NCBI GenBank assembly: GCA_942492635.1
Contig: CALOFP010000001.1
Span: 682,001 to 746,000, forward strand
Reading direction: 5' to 3'
From: CALOFP01 sp942492635
GTDB taxonomy: Bacteria > UBP6 > UBA1177 > CALOFP01
DNA length: 64,000 bases
Positions 17,080 to 25,860 of the stretch are shown piece after piece. Position 1 is the first letter of the stretch. Every line of letters begins with the position of its first letter. The notes below the pieces were generated by a model that ran no database searches, was not told the DNA's origin, and was given only the letters and a program-made list of their open reading frames with translations. A program made the position numbers and the translations under genes.

Positions 17080-20000
17080 TCAAAGTTTACTTTTTCTAAA
17101 TTGTGACGGCGTCATTCCCACCATCTGCTTGAATCTTACGTTGAAACCGGATTTTGAAGTAAAACCGGACTCATAGGCAATCTCCAAAATTGTTTTCTCC
17201 TTGTATTTCAGACTCGCGAGTTTCCCCTTAACCTCCTCAATTCTATAGGAATTAACAAACTGATGGAAGTTCAGGTGAAGCCTGTCGTTGATTGCCTGGG
17301 AAAGATCCGATTGTTTTACAAAAATTTTCCGGGCAACCTTCTTAAGGCTTATTTCAGGATCTTTATAGGCTCCGCTCCTCTCCATATACTCTTTCAGGGA
17401 CGAAATAATTGAGTTGGCGATCTCATCATCAAGCCTTCTCTCCCTGTATTTTTCCCTGTACTCCTGCTGAATATCTCTTGCCTCTTCCAGATTTTCCTCC
17501 AGTTCCTTTTTATCGTTTTTAACTCTTTCTGAAAATCCGATATGGGTATCAATTCTTGCGATCAGTTCATTTTTAGAAAAAGGTTTCGTAAGATAGTCGT
17601 TTGCTCCGCTTCGAAAACCTTCCACGAGTGCATCAGTCTGATTTCTTGCCGTTACCATAATTATGGGAAGCTCCAGAGATGAATATTTTTTCCTGATCCT
17701 CCTGCAAACTTCGTAACCGTCAATTCCGGGAATCATGATATCGAGAAGCACAATATCGGGAAGTTCCTCATTTTCAACTAAATCAAGAGCCGTTTTCCCG
17801 TCATCGGCAGTTTTCACCCTGTATCCGCTTTCATTCAGATATCCTTGAACAACTTCCTGATTCACAGGATCATCATCAACCGAGAGAATTGTGTAACACT
17901 GGTCGCATGAATCTTTTGCAGTATCTGGAGGATTAAAAATCAGACTGACTTTATTTTCTTTTTTCGCTGTTTGCTCAGTTCTAAGACGCTTTTCAGTTTT
18001 TTCCAGAGTGAAAGAAAACTTAGATCCCCTTCCCAAAATTGATTCAACAGCCATCTCACCACCGTGAACTTCCACAAGAGATTTTGTTATTGAGAGTCCG
18101 AGTCCGGTTCCCTCTTGATGATCTTCTCCCTGCTCGAACGGTTTGAAAATCCGTGTCAAATCATTTTCCGACATTCCGGGTCCGGTATCCTCAACAGAAA
18201 TCCGGATAAAATCTTCATGCTGTTCGGAAGATATGAAGATACCGCCGCTTTCGGTAAACTTCACTGCGTTTCCTATGAGGTTGTGGAAAATCTGCTCCAA
18301 CCTTGTCCTGTCAGCTCTTACAAAAACATCACTTCCAACGGATTTGTTCACATCAAGTAGTTTCTTACGGATAGAAATTTCGTGCTGACAGAGAACTGTG
18401 TCTACGCAATCGGAAAGAGCTATGTCCTCAATTTTCAGGTTTATCTCGCTGCTCTTCATTTTTTCAAAGTCGAGGATATCATTTATGAGATAGAGCAGCC
18501 TATTCGCGGAATTTCTTACAATATTTATGTGGTACCTGGCGTCCTCCCTAACCTCACCTTTTTTCATATTGAGAAGCATTTCTGAGATACCGATTATGCC
18601 GTGAATAGGAGTTCTCAGTTCATGTGACGTATTTGCAACAAACCTGTCCTTCAGCTTATCCACAGCTTTCAACTTTTCATTAATTTCCTCGAGTTTCCGT
18701 TCCCTTTTCTCATGATGACTTATCCTTCTCCTGTAAATCAGGTAGGCGAGGAGGAAAATTATGAGAGTTGTAATTATTTTGAAAGAGAGCCGCTGATGGA
18801 GAAAAGGTTTCTTCATAAAAGAAATTGAAACAGTGTTTTTATTCCACAAACCTTCACCATTTGAAGCGGTCAGTAGAAAAGTGTAATTTCCGGGATCAAG
18901 ATTGGTGTATTCGCTTTTTCTCTCCGATGTTTCGTGCCATTTTTTATCAAAACCCTCCAATTTGTAGCGAAATTTAATTCTCTCCGAGTTTTTGAATGAA
19001 ATACCCGTGAAACGAAAAATAATTTTACCGGTTTCTGCAGGAATGTAGAAACCTTCGGAAAGTTCAATCTTCTTCGAATCGAGCTCAACCGATTCAATAT
19101 GAATATCCGGCAGCTTCTGACCTTTTTCAAAATCCTCCGGATCGATCAACACAGCTCCTTTGAGTGTCGAAAAAAGAATTTTACCGTCATTCCTCAGTGC
19201 AGCACTTTCCAGCGTGGCACCGTTACACTCTCTCGAGACCATTCCATCGTTTTCATTAAGAAAAATCGAGTTGATTTTTTGAACATTTCCTGCAGTAAAA
19301 TCTAGCAGTTCACGCTTCTTAACCCTGTATATTCCCTTGTTGCAACCGATCCAGAAATATCCGTATCTATCTTCGATAAATGAAAAAGCCGAACTATCGA
19401 AAAGTCCATCCCTTTTTTTGATTCTATGTATAGTCCCGTCCTTATCGAAAAGAGTTATTCCTTTCTTGGTTCCGATCCAGAGACGTTTTTCCGAGTCCTC
19501 ATGAATAGTTTCGATAAAGTTGCCGGTCAAGCCGGTCGACTCTTTAAAGTGAACAATTTCTTCACCATTCTTTTTAAAGAGACCGTTTCTGAATGTTCCA
19601 AGCCATAGAACATCGGAAGAATCCTCGTACAGAACATTTACCGGACTTTGCATAAGTTCCTGATCAGAGGAAAAAGGAACAATTTTATCATCTTCGAGGT
19701 AGAAAACACCCCTTGAACTTCCTACGATGAATTTTCCTTCATATTCACAAAAGGAGAAAGTCTTTCTATTTTCCGGAAGAGTGTACTTTTTCTGTTTTAA
19801 ACCGTTGATGGAATAGAAATACGTTCCAGAACTGATCCAGATCGTACCGTCATTTGATTGAAAAATGTTCCTGATATCCCTGCTGTAATCAAAGTCTTCA
19901 ATTTCAACCTTCTGAAACTCGCCTTTATCAAATGTGAAAAGACCGTTGTAAGTTGTCCCCATCCATATTTTTCCGGTACGATCTTTGTAAACCGATTTGA

Positions 20001-20562
20001 CATTGAGGTGGGGAAAAAGAGTTTTCACTCTTGATTTTTTGAACATGAAAACACCCTTATGTCTGGAACCGAACCAGAAGTTGCCCTCCATATCCCTCAG
20101 GGATGAAAAAATTTCGTCATCTATTCTTTTCTTAAAATAGGAGATATCGGGGAGGGAGGATAGTCTTCTCTTGCCTCCAAGAATCTTTTTCAAATAATCT
20201 CCTGAAATATCGAATGGAATGAGATTTCCGTCAACCATCTTATAAGTAAGATCGGCTCCCGCCACTACAATCAGTTTTCCGTCGCTGTCCACATCGAGAG
20301 CTGCAATCTTGCTTGCCTTGAGCGAAGGGGTGTTGGAGGGATCAAAAATTTTAAATTTGATCCCGTCAAACCTGGCAAAGCCCTCAAAAGTACTGAACCA
20401 GATGTAACCATCGGGAGTCTGGGCTATCGAAAGAATAGTATTCTGAGGCAACCCGTCTTCAATCTGCCAGTTTTTAACAACATACTGCTCCTTTGAAAAA
20501 AAATCGGAACCGTAAAGATTTAAAATCGTAAATATAATAAAAATGGGGAGTAGAAATCGCAT
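17080..20562 (-). CDS. Hybrid two-component regulator (HTCS): beta-propeller sensor, histidine kinase, receiver, AraC output
   Basis: Single-chain two-component system of 1160 residues. A signal peptide (1-18) leads to a periplasmic two-propeller region of Reg_prop repeats (~25-480; 'G-x-IWxGT-x-G' blades such as DRTGKIWMGTTYNGLF and EKRLWIGTKKGI). A Y_Y_Y domain (~500-585) and one TM helix (~596-610) follow. Next come HisKA with His647 (NTSHELRTP), HATPase (~745-855; NAVKF, DTGPGMS, GTGLGLS), a receiver with phosphoacceptor Asp941 (VLLDIMIPGIDG) and Lys993, and a C-terminal AraC-type DNA-binding domain (~1065-1160). HTCS proteins are best known as regulators of polysaccharide use in Bacteroidota. 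No glycan-uptake locus (SusC/D) is next to it, so its target is unknown. No TonB or glycoside hydrolase gene is near. Confidence 0.93.
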   Translation of the reverse strand: MRFLLPIFIIFTILNLYGSDFFSKEQYVVKNWQIEDGLPQNTILSIAQTPDGYIWFSTFEGFARFDGIKFKIFDPSNTPSLKASKIAALDVDSDGKLIVVAGADLTYKMVDGNLIPFDISGDYLKKILGGKRRLSSLPDISYFKKRIDDEIFSSLRDMEGNFWFGSRHKGVFMFKKSRVKTLFPHLNVKSVYKDRTGKIWMGTTYNGLFTFDKGEFQKVEIEDFDYSRDIRNIFQSNDGTIWISSGTYFYSINGLKQKKYTLPENRKTFSFCEYEGKFIVGSSRGVFYLEDDKIVPFSSDQELMQSPVNVLYEDSSDVLWLGTFRNGLFKKNGEEIVHFKESTGLTGNFIETIHEDSEKRLWIGTKKGITLFDKDGTIHRIKKRDGLFDSSAFSFIEDRYGYFWIGCNKGIYRVKKRELLDFTAGNVQKINSIFLNENDGMVSRECNGATLESAALRNDGKILFSTLKGAVLIDPEDFEKGQKLPDIHIESVELDSKKIELSEGFYIPAETGKIIFRFTGISFKNSERIKFRYKLEGFDKKWHETSERKSEYTNLDPGNYTFLLTASNGEGLWNKNTVSISFMKKPFLHQRLSFKIITTLIIFLLAYLIYRRRISHHEKRERKLEEINEKLKAVDKLKDRFVANTSHELRTPIHGIIGISEMLLNMKKGEVREDARYHINIVRNSANRLLYLINDILDFEKMKSSEINLKIEDIALSDCVDTVLCQHEISIRKKLLDVNKSVGSDVFVRADRTRLEQIFHNLIGNAVKFTESGGIFISSEQHEDFIRISVEDTGPGMSENDLTRIFKPFEQGEDHQEGTGLGLSITKSLVEVHGGEMAVESILGRGSKFSFTLEKTEKRLRTEQTAKKENKVSLIFNPPDTAKDSCDQCYTILSVDDDPVNQEVVQGYLNESGYRVKTADDGKTALDLVENEELPDIVLLDIMIPGIDGYEVCRRIRKKYSSLELPIIMVTARNQTDALVEGFRSGANDYLTKPFSKNELIARIDTHIGFSERVKNDKKELEENLEEARDIQQEYREKYRERRLDDEIANSIISSLKEYMERSGAYKDPEISLKKVARKIFVKQSDLSQAINDRLHLNFHQFVNSYRIEEVKGKLASLKYKEKTILEIAYESGFTSKSGFNVRFKQMVGMTPSQFRKSKL

Positions 20563-20799
20563 ATTTTTCCGCTGTCAGTTTTTAACAACACTATAATTTT
20601 AATAAATCATCGCAAAAAAAGAAGCAATTTTAGTGCCAAACTTTTTATATCCGAGGGATTGGAACGATATAAGGACGGTATAAAATATTTACTAGAGAAA
20701 ATTCATTCGAATCTGAAAAAGTTTTTCATTCCTTTGCCTTATCTTGTAATAACACGGACTGAAAGAATTTACGATCTTTAAGACAGTCCAAGAGGATGA

Positions 20800-22119
20800 C
20801 TATTTCTTCATCAAAGCCTTCAAATCGATCCCGCGTTCTTCGGCGAGCTGGAACATGGATTTGTTGTGGTATTTTGATCGCAACCCATCCTTGTACATTT
20901 CTAATTGCTCTGTGAAAGAGTGAGATTCAGTATCATAAAAATAATTCATCATAATCATATCCCTACCTCCCTTATATTCCACAATTTTATCTTTAAAAAC
21001 TATATTTGGGTTGCTCCCACTATTTAAAAGAAGTTTAATAATTTCGGTATCAGGATCTATTGCAAGCAAGGAATACATTAATGGTGTTATTCCATAAATA
21101 TTCTTATGTTTAACTCCGGCCCCATTCTCAATCAGCATTTTAACTATTTCTAAATTCCCCCCCCTGAGAGCAGCGAATAGAACTGTTTCACCATTATTAT
21201 TTTCTTTTTCAATATCTGCACCTTTTGCAAGAAGCTCTTTTACTTCAGTCAGGTTGGAGTTTATAGCAGCAGTCATCATGGGAATTGATTCCTCTACAGT
21301 ACTCTCATTAGAGGTGAGTAAAGTAGAATGAAAAAGTGCTATCAGATCCAGATTTTTTTCCTTTGCTATTAAATATATTGGTTTATTGTTATACTTTGAA
21401 GAAACACCTCTTCCACATTTTTCTGAGGTTTTTTTTAAGGTTTTAGACTTCGAGTCGTAGGTGTAGCTTGATTTAAATGTTTTTTTAACTGATTTTGATT
21501 TCGGATCGTAGATATAATCGGTGAGTGTGGTGTCTTTACCTTCTGAATTTTTAACAATTTTATCTCTAAACACGAAAGCAAAGTTACTATGATGTTTGAG
21601 TAGTATTTTAATGATTTCAACATTTGGTTCTTTCGATAGTAAAGAAAACATCAAAGGTGTTATCCCATAAATATTCTGGTGATTAACATAGGCACCATTT
21701 TCAACAATAAATTTTACAGATTCGACTCTATCTGCCTGTATTGCACCAAATAAGGGAGTCTCTTTAAAATCGTCATTGTGATTTCGATCTGCTCCATGTT
21801 TAATTAAAAATTTTGCTACATCCAACTCACCTTCTTTAAGAGCCGCGAAAAGTGCCGTAGCACCTTTACTGTTTTCCTGATCAACGTCTGCTCCTTGCTC
21901 AAGAAGTTTTTTCACTTCTTCCAAACTTCCACCAGCTGAAAAAGTGTAAAGAGGAAAATTATCGACTCGAGCACAAATACTTTTGCAGTCACACTTTTTA
22001 TCTTCAGTAGATTCGGGCGAACTTTTACCAACATCGCCAACATCAACATTTCTAAACACAGCAAAAACAAGTATCAAAATAATAAACAACTGAAAGACAA
22101 TAATAATATTCTTCATCAT
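20800..22119 (-). CDS. Membrane-anchored ankyrin-repeat protein with internal duplication
   Basis: Protein of 439 residues. An N-terminal hydrophobic segment (~5-22) acts as a signal anchor, followed by a short Cys-containing spacer (KKCDCKSICAR). Two ankyrin blocks follow, ~55-185 and ~280-370 (GADVDQENSKGATALFAAL, GADIEKENNNGETVLFAAL). Each block runs into the same odd module: 'NIYGITPLM-SLL', then '-F-DKIV', then a [YF]-[YF]-YD-x-[KE]-S segment, then 'SKY-NK' and a leucine-rich tail (LIAKEKNLDLIAL / LAEERGIDLKAL). So a whole ankyrin-plus-insert unit was duplicated. In the first unit the YD segment is itself repeated (YIYDPKSKSVKKT, YTYDSKSKTLKKT). Binding partners are unknown. GAGGGG abuts the first ATG, so the second ATG (22116) may be the true start. 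Confidence 0.75.
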   Translation of the reverse strand: MMKNIIIVFQLFIILILVFAVFRNVDVGDVGKSSPESTEDKKCDCKSICARVDNFPLYTFSAGGSLEEVKKLLEQGADVDQENSKGATALFAALKEGELDVAKFLIKHGADRNHNDDFKETPLFGAIQADRVESVKFIVENGAYVNHQNIYGITPLMFSLLSKEPNVEIIKILLKHHSNFAFVFRDKIVKNSEGKDTTLTDYIYDPKSKSVKKTFKSSYTYDSKSKTLKKTSEKCGRGVSSKYNNKPIYLIAKEKNLDLIALFHSTLLTSNESTVEESIPMMTAAINSNLTEVKELLAKGADIEKENNNGETVLFAALRGGNLEIVKMLIENGAGVKHKNIYGITPLMYSLLAIDPDTEIIKLLLNSGSNPNIVFKDKIVEYKGGRDMIMMNYFYDTESHSFTEQLEMYKDGLRSKYHNKSMFQLAEERGIDLKALMKK

Positions 22120-22619
22120 CCCCTCTAAAATAGAAATTCTTTGCAGACATTACAGATATGTTAATATAATTTCAATAATTATTTGATCAAATATACAAAA
22201 TTAAATATTTTAAAAAAATAATGATTATTTAGAGGATCTTTCTCACATGAAATACTTAAAGAAAATAGTGCTATCAGTTGATTTCGTATCAAAGATAGCA
22301 ATTATCGTATTAACGATACTTATGGTAAGAAGCGTAATAGATGATTTCAAATATGAGGTTTTTGACCTTTACAACCCCGGTCGGCGAAAAGGGGATCCGA
22401 TAAAAGAAAATGCTGAATTTGAAACCTACAAATGGGAAGGATACTCCAGATCCGTAGGTCTAGTTACAGGAACAATCAAATACAACAAGAAGTATGGCTA
22501 CAAAGTTAAATTACCTCCGGCAAAGCCGGAGGCTTATAATGTATGAACCGCTCAAAGCGGATTGTTTTTGATGGACCACATAAATGTGGTCTACCAGTTA
22601 CGCTACCTTTATTTTCCTG

Positions 22620-23063
22620 CTACACCTCTTCTTCGTATGGCACCGTAAGTTGGTCTATCCGAAGATCTTCTTTTTCCTGATGTTTTATGTATTCTCGGAT
22701 TGTTTGCTCATCTCTACCTACGGTAGATACAAAATAACCTCGAGCCCAAAAACTTTCTCCCGTGAAATTTCTTTTCCTGCCCATTATATTTCTTGCAATA
22801 TATATTACGCTTTTTCCTTTTATATATCCAACCACGTTACTCACTGTACACTTGGGTGGGATTGATATCAGCATGTGAACATGATCTTTCATCAAATGGC
22901 CTTCTTCAATGAAAGACTCTCTTTGTTTGGCAAGATCCCGAAATACTTCTCCTAAATGTTTCCGCAATTCTGAATACAACCTTTTCTTTCTATACTTTGG
23001 TATGAAAACAACATGATATTTGCATTCGTATGTTGTATGATTTAAACTACTATATTGACTCAT
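22620..23063 (-). CDS. tnpA: IS200/IS605 family transposase TnpA
   Basis: Complete 147-residue Y1 HUH transposase. The N-terminal part reads HTTYECKYHVVFIPKYRKK, the metal-binding His pair is in DHVHMLISIP, and the catalytic Tyr is in IREYIKHQE near the C-terminus. It acts on single-stranded DNA at the subterminal hairpins of the element. Translation is probably throttled: the strong AAAGGAGGT ribosome binding site can pair with an upstream ACCTCCTT. Nothing in the frame suggests inactivation, so the copy may be functional. Confidence 0.93.
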   Translation of the reverse strand: MSQYSSLNHTTYECKYHVVFIPKYRKKRLYSELRKHLGEVFRDLAKQRESFIEEGHLMKDHVHMLISIPPKCTVSNVVGYIKGKSVIYIARNIMGRKRNFTGESFWARGYFVSTVGRDEQTIREYIKHQEKEDLRIDQLTVPYEEEV

Positions 23064-23067
23064 AGAT

Positions 23068-23105
23068 ACCTCCTTTTGTGCTTTTTGCGATTCACTTAAG
23101 GAGGT
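23068..23105 (-). promoter_or_regulatory. Shine-Dalgarno-sequestering hairpin of tnpA
   Basis: Reading the minus strand, ACCTCCTT (23105-23098) is followed after 22 bases by AAGGAGGT (23075-23068), then TATCT and the ATG. The two 8-mers are perfectly complementary, so the ribosome binding site can be locked in a stem. Leader-hairpin repression of tnpA is known from the enterobacterial IS200; this one is inferred from pairing alone. Confidence 0.6.
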
Positions 23106-23383
23106 TCTTTACTATTGCTGGAAAAGTCAAACTTTTGTGAGTCCTCCGGCAAAGCCGGAGGTTTACCTTTGATTAATTACCGAATATGAAGTTTCAGGTT
23201 ACAGAGTTGAATTCTTCAGCGATAAAAATGGTTCCAGAACTACAAGAACTGTGACTTACACTGAAAATAAGAGTAAAATCGGTGAAAAGAACTGCACCGA
23301 AAAGCACTACTGGGATGAAAAAAATATAATGTACATCAGGATTGAAGAAAGGGTTTGTTCGCCTAAATAGCTTTTCCGCAGCT

Positions 23384-24589
23384 CTACTTTCCGTCCCAGC
23401 CCGCAATTCTTGCAAAAAGCCACCAGGCGGCCTTTCCTTTGAGAATACAATTCAGATTGGCCTCCTGTGGTGATGAAGAGTGGGCGCAGCCGCTTGTTCC
23501 ATCAAATCCGTCAACACCTTCACCTGTTGTGAGCTTGTCCAGTTCGCTGCCGTCGTTTGCCGCAATCCATTCAACTGCCCAGTTTCCACCAGTGTAGTTC
23601 AGATTATCCTGCATCGCTTTGTCCCAGAAGTATTCGCCATCCGGATTGTAGGCTTCGATATCCGCAAAATCGAATAAAATTCTATCGTTATCTCGACAGT
23701 GTTTCCTTATAAACTGGTTATTGTAGTGGACGTTTCCTACCTTTGAAGATTCGTTGAATGTCTCATTTTCACCCTGTCCCTGAGCGTGACCGGTCATGAA
23801 AACAAAAGTCACATCCGGGTATTCGGCAATCAGTTTTTCCATATTGTTCACGTATCTTACAGGATTGTGACTGTTTATACTGCACCATGACCACATGACA
23901 ACATTTATATGACTGTTGGCAGGATTGTCGAGAAGTTCACGTGTTGCAACAACCCATGGAGTGTCACCGTTGCCATCCTCGCTGTCACCCTGGCTGAGAT
24001 CGGCACATCCGGGAATTCCTCCATCGTCAAGATCCAGTGCCCCCTCTTCATTTCCACTGTCGTCCCAGCTGTACTTGCCATTGAATGCGGGGAAACGTTC
24101 CAGAGAATTCATTCCGGTAATCAACTGACTTCCATGAGACGTGTGCTGGTAGGCGATATGAAGATTGGCCTTTGCTGTTGCAAGGGCAGCTTCCGGAATT
24201 TTTGAGAGATCGGTCGATCTATGATCGATTATCATAGGAATTACTCCCTGATCCGCATCGTTGTCATTAACAGCATCAGCATCATTGATATAATCCTTAT
24301 CAGTCTCCTCGGAATCGGTTTCGATGTCCTGTTCCTCATCGCTATTTTCACTATCATCAACTACATTACTTCCATCGTTTCCGTCTGTTCCATTATCCTT
24401 GTCGTTCTTTTTATCTTCGTCAACAGGTTCTTTAACATCTTGATTTGTATCTGTGTCTGATTCGGAGTCGGAAGATTCATCATTTTTTTGCACTGCGTCT
24501 TCAGCAGTTTCTGTCCCCTCTTTTTTCGAACTTTCGCTGCACGAAAAAAGCAGTCCCAATAAAAGCATCAAAATAAAGAGTGCTCTCAT
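23384..24589 (-). CDS. SGNH-like lipoprotein with long acidic linker
   Basis: Lipoprotein of 401 residues (lipobox LFSC, Cys ~17). It has the longest Asp/Glu/Asn/Ser linker in the window, about residues 18-112. The folded part begins IDHRSTDLSKIPEAAL, a segment I associate with uncharacterised secreted SGNH/GDSL-like proteins. Possible catalytic elements are QHTSHGSQ, MWSWCSINSHN, FVFMTGHAQG, and a late GCAHSSSP. Four Cys residues in the folded part could form disulfides. A carbohydrate-esterase or similar role would fit, but the activity is not established by sequence. It ends close to the split gene (convergent) and is divergent from the next lipoprotein, with which it may share regulation. 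GGAGAG precedes the ATG. Confidence 0.65.
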   Translation of the reverse strand: MRALFILMLLLGLLFSCSESSKKEGTETAEDAVQKNDESSDSESDTDTNQDVKEPVDEDKKNDKDNGTDGNDGSNVVDDSENSDEEQDIETDSEETDKDYINDADAVNDNDADQGVIPMIIDHRSTDLSKIPEAALATAKANLHIAYQHTSHGSQLITGMNSLERFPAFNGKYSWDDSGNEEGALDLDDGGIPGCADLSQGDSEDGNGDTPWVVATRELLDNPANSHINVVMWSWCSINSHNPVRYVNNMEKLIAEYPDVTFVFMTGHAQGQGENETFNESSKVGNVHYNNQFIRKHCRDNDRILFDFADIEAYNPDGEYFWDKAMQDNLNYTGGNWAVEWIAANDGSELDKLTTGEGVDGFDGTSGCAHSSSPQEANLNCILKGKAAWWLFARIAGWDGK

Positions 24590-24792
24590 TTTTTCTCTCC
24601 AATTCTTGTTAATAAATTCAATTGGTTCAACAATTATTTATTGTACCCTCGATTTTAAAAAAAGCGAAAAAATCGTATCTTTTTGAATTTTTCATCAATT
24701 TTTTCAATATCCTGGATTTCACGGATATTAATTGACTTCAATCAATTGAGTTTTACAATAAATTCATCTTATTAACTTTTCTGGGGTCTAAA

Positions 24793-25860
24793 TTGAAAGT
24801 TAAAAAAACATTGTTAATATTTCTACTTTCATTTATTTTGATTTCCTGCGGAGCATCTGGAAAAAAGGAAAATCCGGACACAAATTCCGCATCGGATAGC
24901 GAAGAGAACACTACAGATCAAGGTAAAGAAGAGAACCAGGTTCCCGATCATTGGGATAACGGGTTGAGCGAAGGTGTAAACTGGGGAATTGCAAAAGATT
25001 ATCCCAATGATGTGGGGATAAAGAATCATCCGAAAGTTCTGGCTGCTGAAGATTTTGAGAGCGGATCGGTAACAATCGTTACAGAAGAAGATCGTTATGC
25101 AAACAACGTATCTGTAGTTGATTCTAAAAGTTACACCGGGAAATTCAGCAGTGAACGCAATTGGGCAGAAGGAGACAACGGCCCCACAACCCGCTTCAGA
25201 ATTCCGGATTCGGCTCACGAAGGGATTCGATCCACATACTTTGTGAGAATGTGTTTCAATTACGATCACTCCTTTCATCCCGGGGAAGACAGAATCGATG
25301 CGGGGGTTGGTGTAAAAGGGTTCGGAATTGTTGCCGAATCGGAAACAGAGGATACCGGCATCATGACCCCTTGCAACGGTAAAAACTGGTACAACGCACA
25401 GGTTCAGTTCGTCGGTTGGGGACCAAGTGAGAAGCCGCAGGCGAATGACAAATATCTCTGGGTGGGTCACCTCTACAGCTACAATCCGTCTCCGGAAGAT
25501 GCGGTTCCCGCTCTCGGCAAAATAAAAGTTTCAGATCCTGCAGCGGGAGATAAACCCTACCGGTTTTCATCATATGCCGATCCTTTTTTCTATATCGATT
25601 TCGGCGGCTGGCACTGCTACGAAGTGGGAATGTACCTGAACACTCCGGGAAAAAACGACGGTGAAGCAAGGTTCTGGATCGACGGAATTCTTCAATCGCG
25701 TGTGACAAACATTCGTTACCGGGATATCGAGAGCCTCAAACCGACGACCATGCATATCAACCTTCACAGAACAACAGAGAACTTTCCGCATACGATGACC
25801 CGCTGGACAGACAATATCGTTATGGCGACCCGCTATATCGGCCCGGTAAAGATAGATTAA
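24793..25860 (+). CDS. Lipoprotein with jelly-roll (lectin/polysaccharide-lyase-like) domain
   Basis: Protein of 355 residues starting at TTG, with GGGG seven bases upstream. No ATG lies between it and the lipobox (ISCG, Cys ~18), so the TTG is needed for the signal peptide. The linker (~20-50) is Ser/Asp/Glu-rich. The rest looks like one concanavalin-type beta sandwich: KVLAAEDFESGS, TRFRIP, STYFVRMCFNYD, YIDFGGWHCYEVGMYLNTPG, ARFWIDGILQSRVTNIRY and MARYIGP-like closing strands. The order resembles polysaccharide-lyase or LamG-type folds, where the WIDG/W-D-N strands line the sheet. I cannot name the substrate. It is divergent from the SGNH-like lipoprotein, and a shared role on a surface glycan is plausible but inferred. 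Confidence 0.62.
   Translation: MKVKKTLLIFLLSFILISCGASGKKENPDTNSASDSEENTTDQGKEENQVPDHWDNGLSEGVNWGIAKDYPNDVGIKNHPKVLAAEDFESGSVTIVTEEDRYANNVSVVDSKSYTGKFSSERNWAEGDNGPTTRFRIPDSAHEGIRSTYFVRMCFNYDHSFHPGEDRIDAGVGVKGFGIVAESETEDTGIMTPCNGKNWYNAQVQFVGWGPSEKPQANDKYLWVGHLYSYNPSPEDAVPALGKIKVSDPAAGDKPYRFSSYADPFFYIDFGGWHCYEVGMYLNTPGKNDGEARFWIDGILQSRVTNIRYRDIESLKPTTMHINLHRTTENFPHTMTRWTDNIVMATRYIGPVKID

Larger units (their letters stand above)
22514..23175 (-). mobile_element. IS200/IS605-type insertion sequence (tnpA only)
   Basis: About 662 bp. Each end carries the same perfect hairpin CCTCCGGCAAAGCCGGAGG (22514-22532 and 23143-23161). Two more short hairpins lie inside the 3' side of tnpA: CCGCT/AGCGG at ~22548-22560 and GACCACAT/ATGTGGTC at ~22573-22590, likely a terminator and element structure. 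The element carries tnpA alone, with no tnpB. Its outer limits are set by restoring the reading frame of the host gene; a shift of a base or two is possible because ATTA occurs at both junctions. Confidence 0.82.
22247..23370 (+). pseudogene. Small membrane protein gene split by the IS200-type element
   Basis: The 5' part (22247-22513) codes for 89 residues with one TM helix (~15-33) and a charged C-terminal region. It then runs into the element and meets a stop after ten foreign residues. Directly after the element, at 23176, the same frame resumes and runs for 64 codons to TAG at 23368. Removing 22514-23175 gives one continuous frame of 153 residues (junction VK-L-I-TEYEVSGYR; C-terminal part with three Cys). 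No bases are duplicated, as usual for IS200-type insertion. The rebuilt protein is not one I recognise. Divergent from the ankyrin gene, which also has an N-terminal membrane anchor. Confidence 0.75.

Noticed and set aside
24781..24793. CTGGGGTCTAAATTG resembles the end of the Y1 element
   Set aside because: Only the GGGGTC core agrees, and the GGGG serves as the ribosome binding site of the lipoprotein gene.
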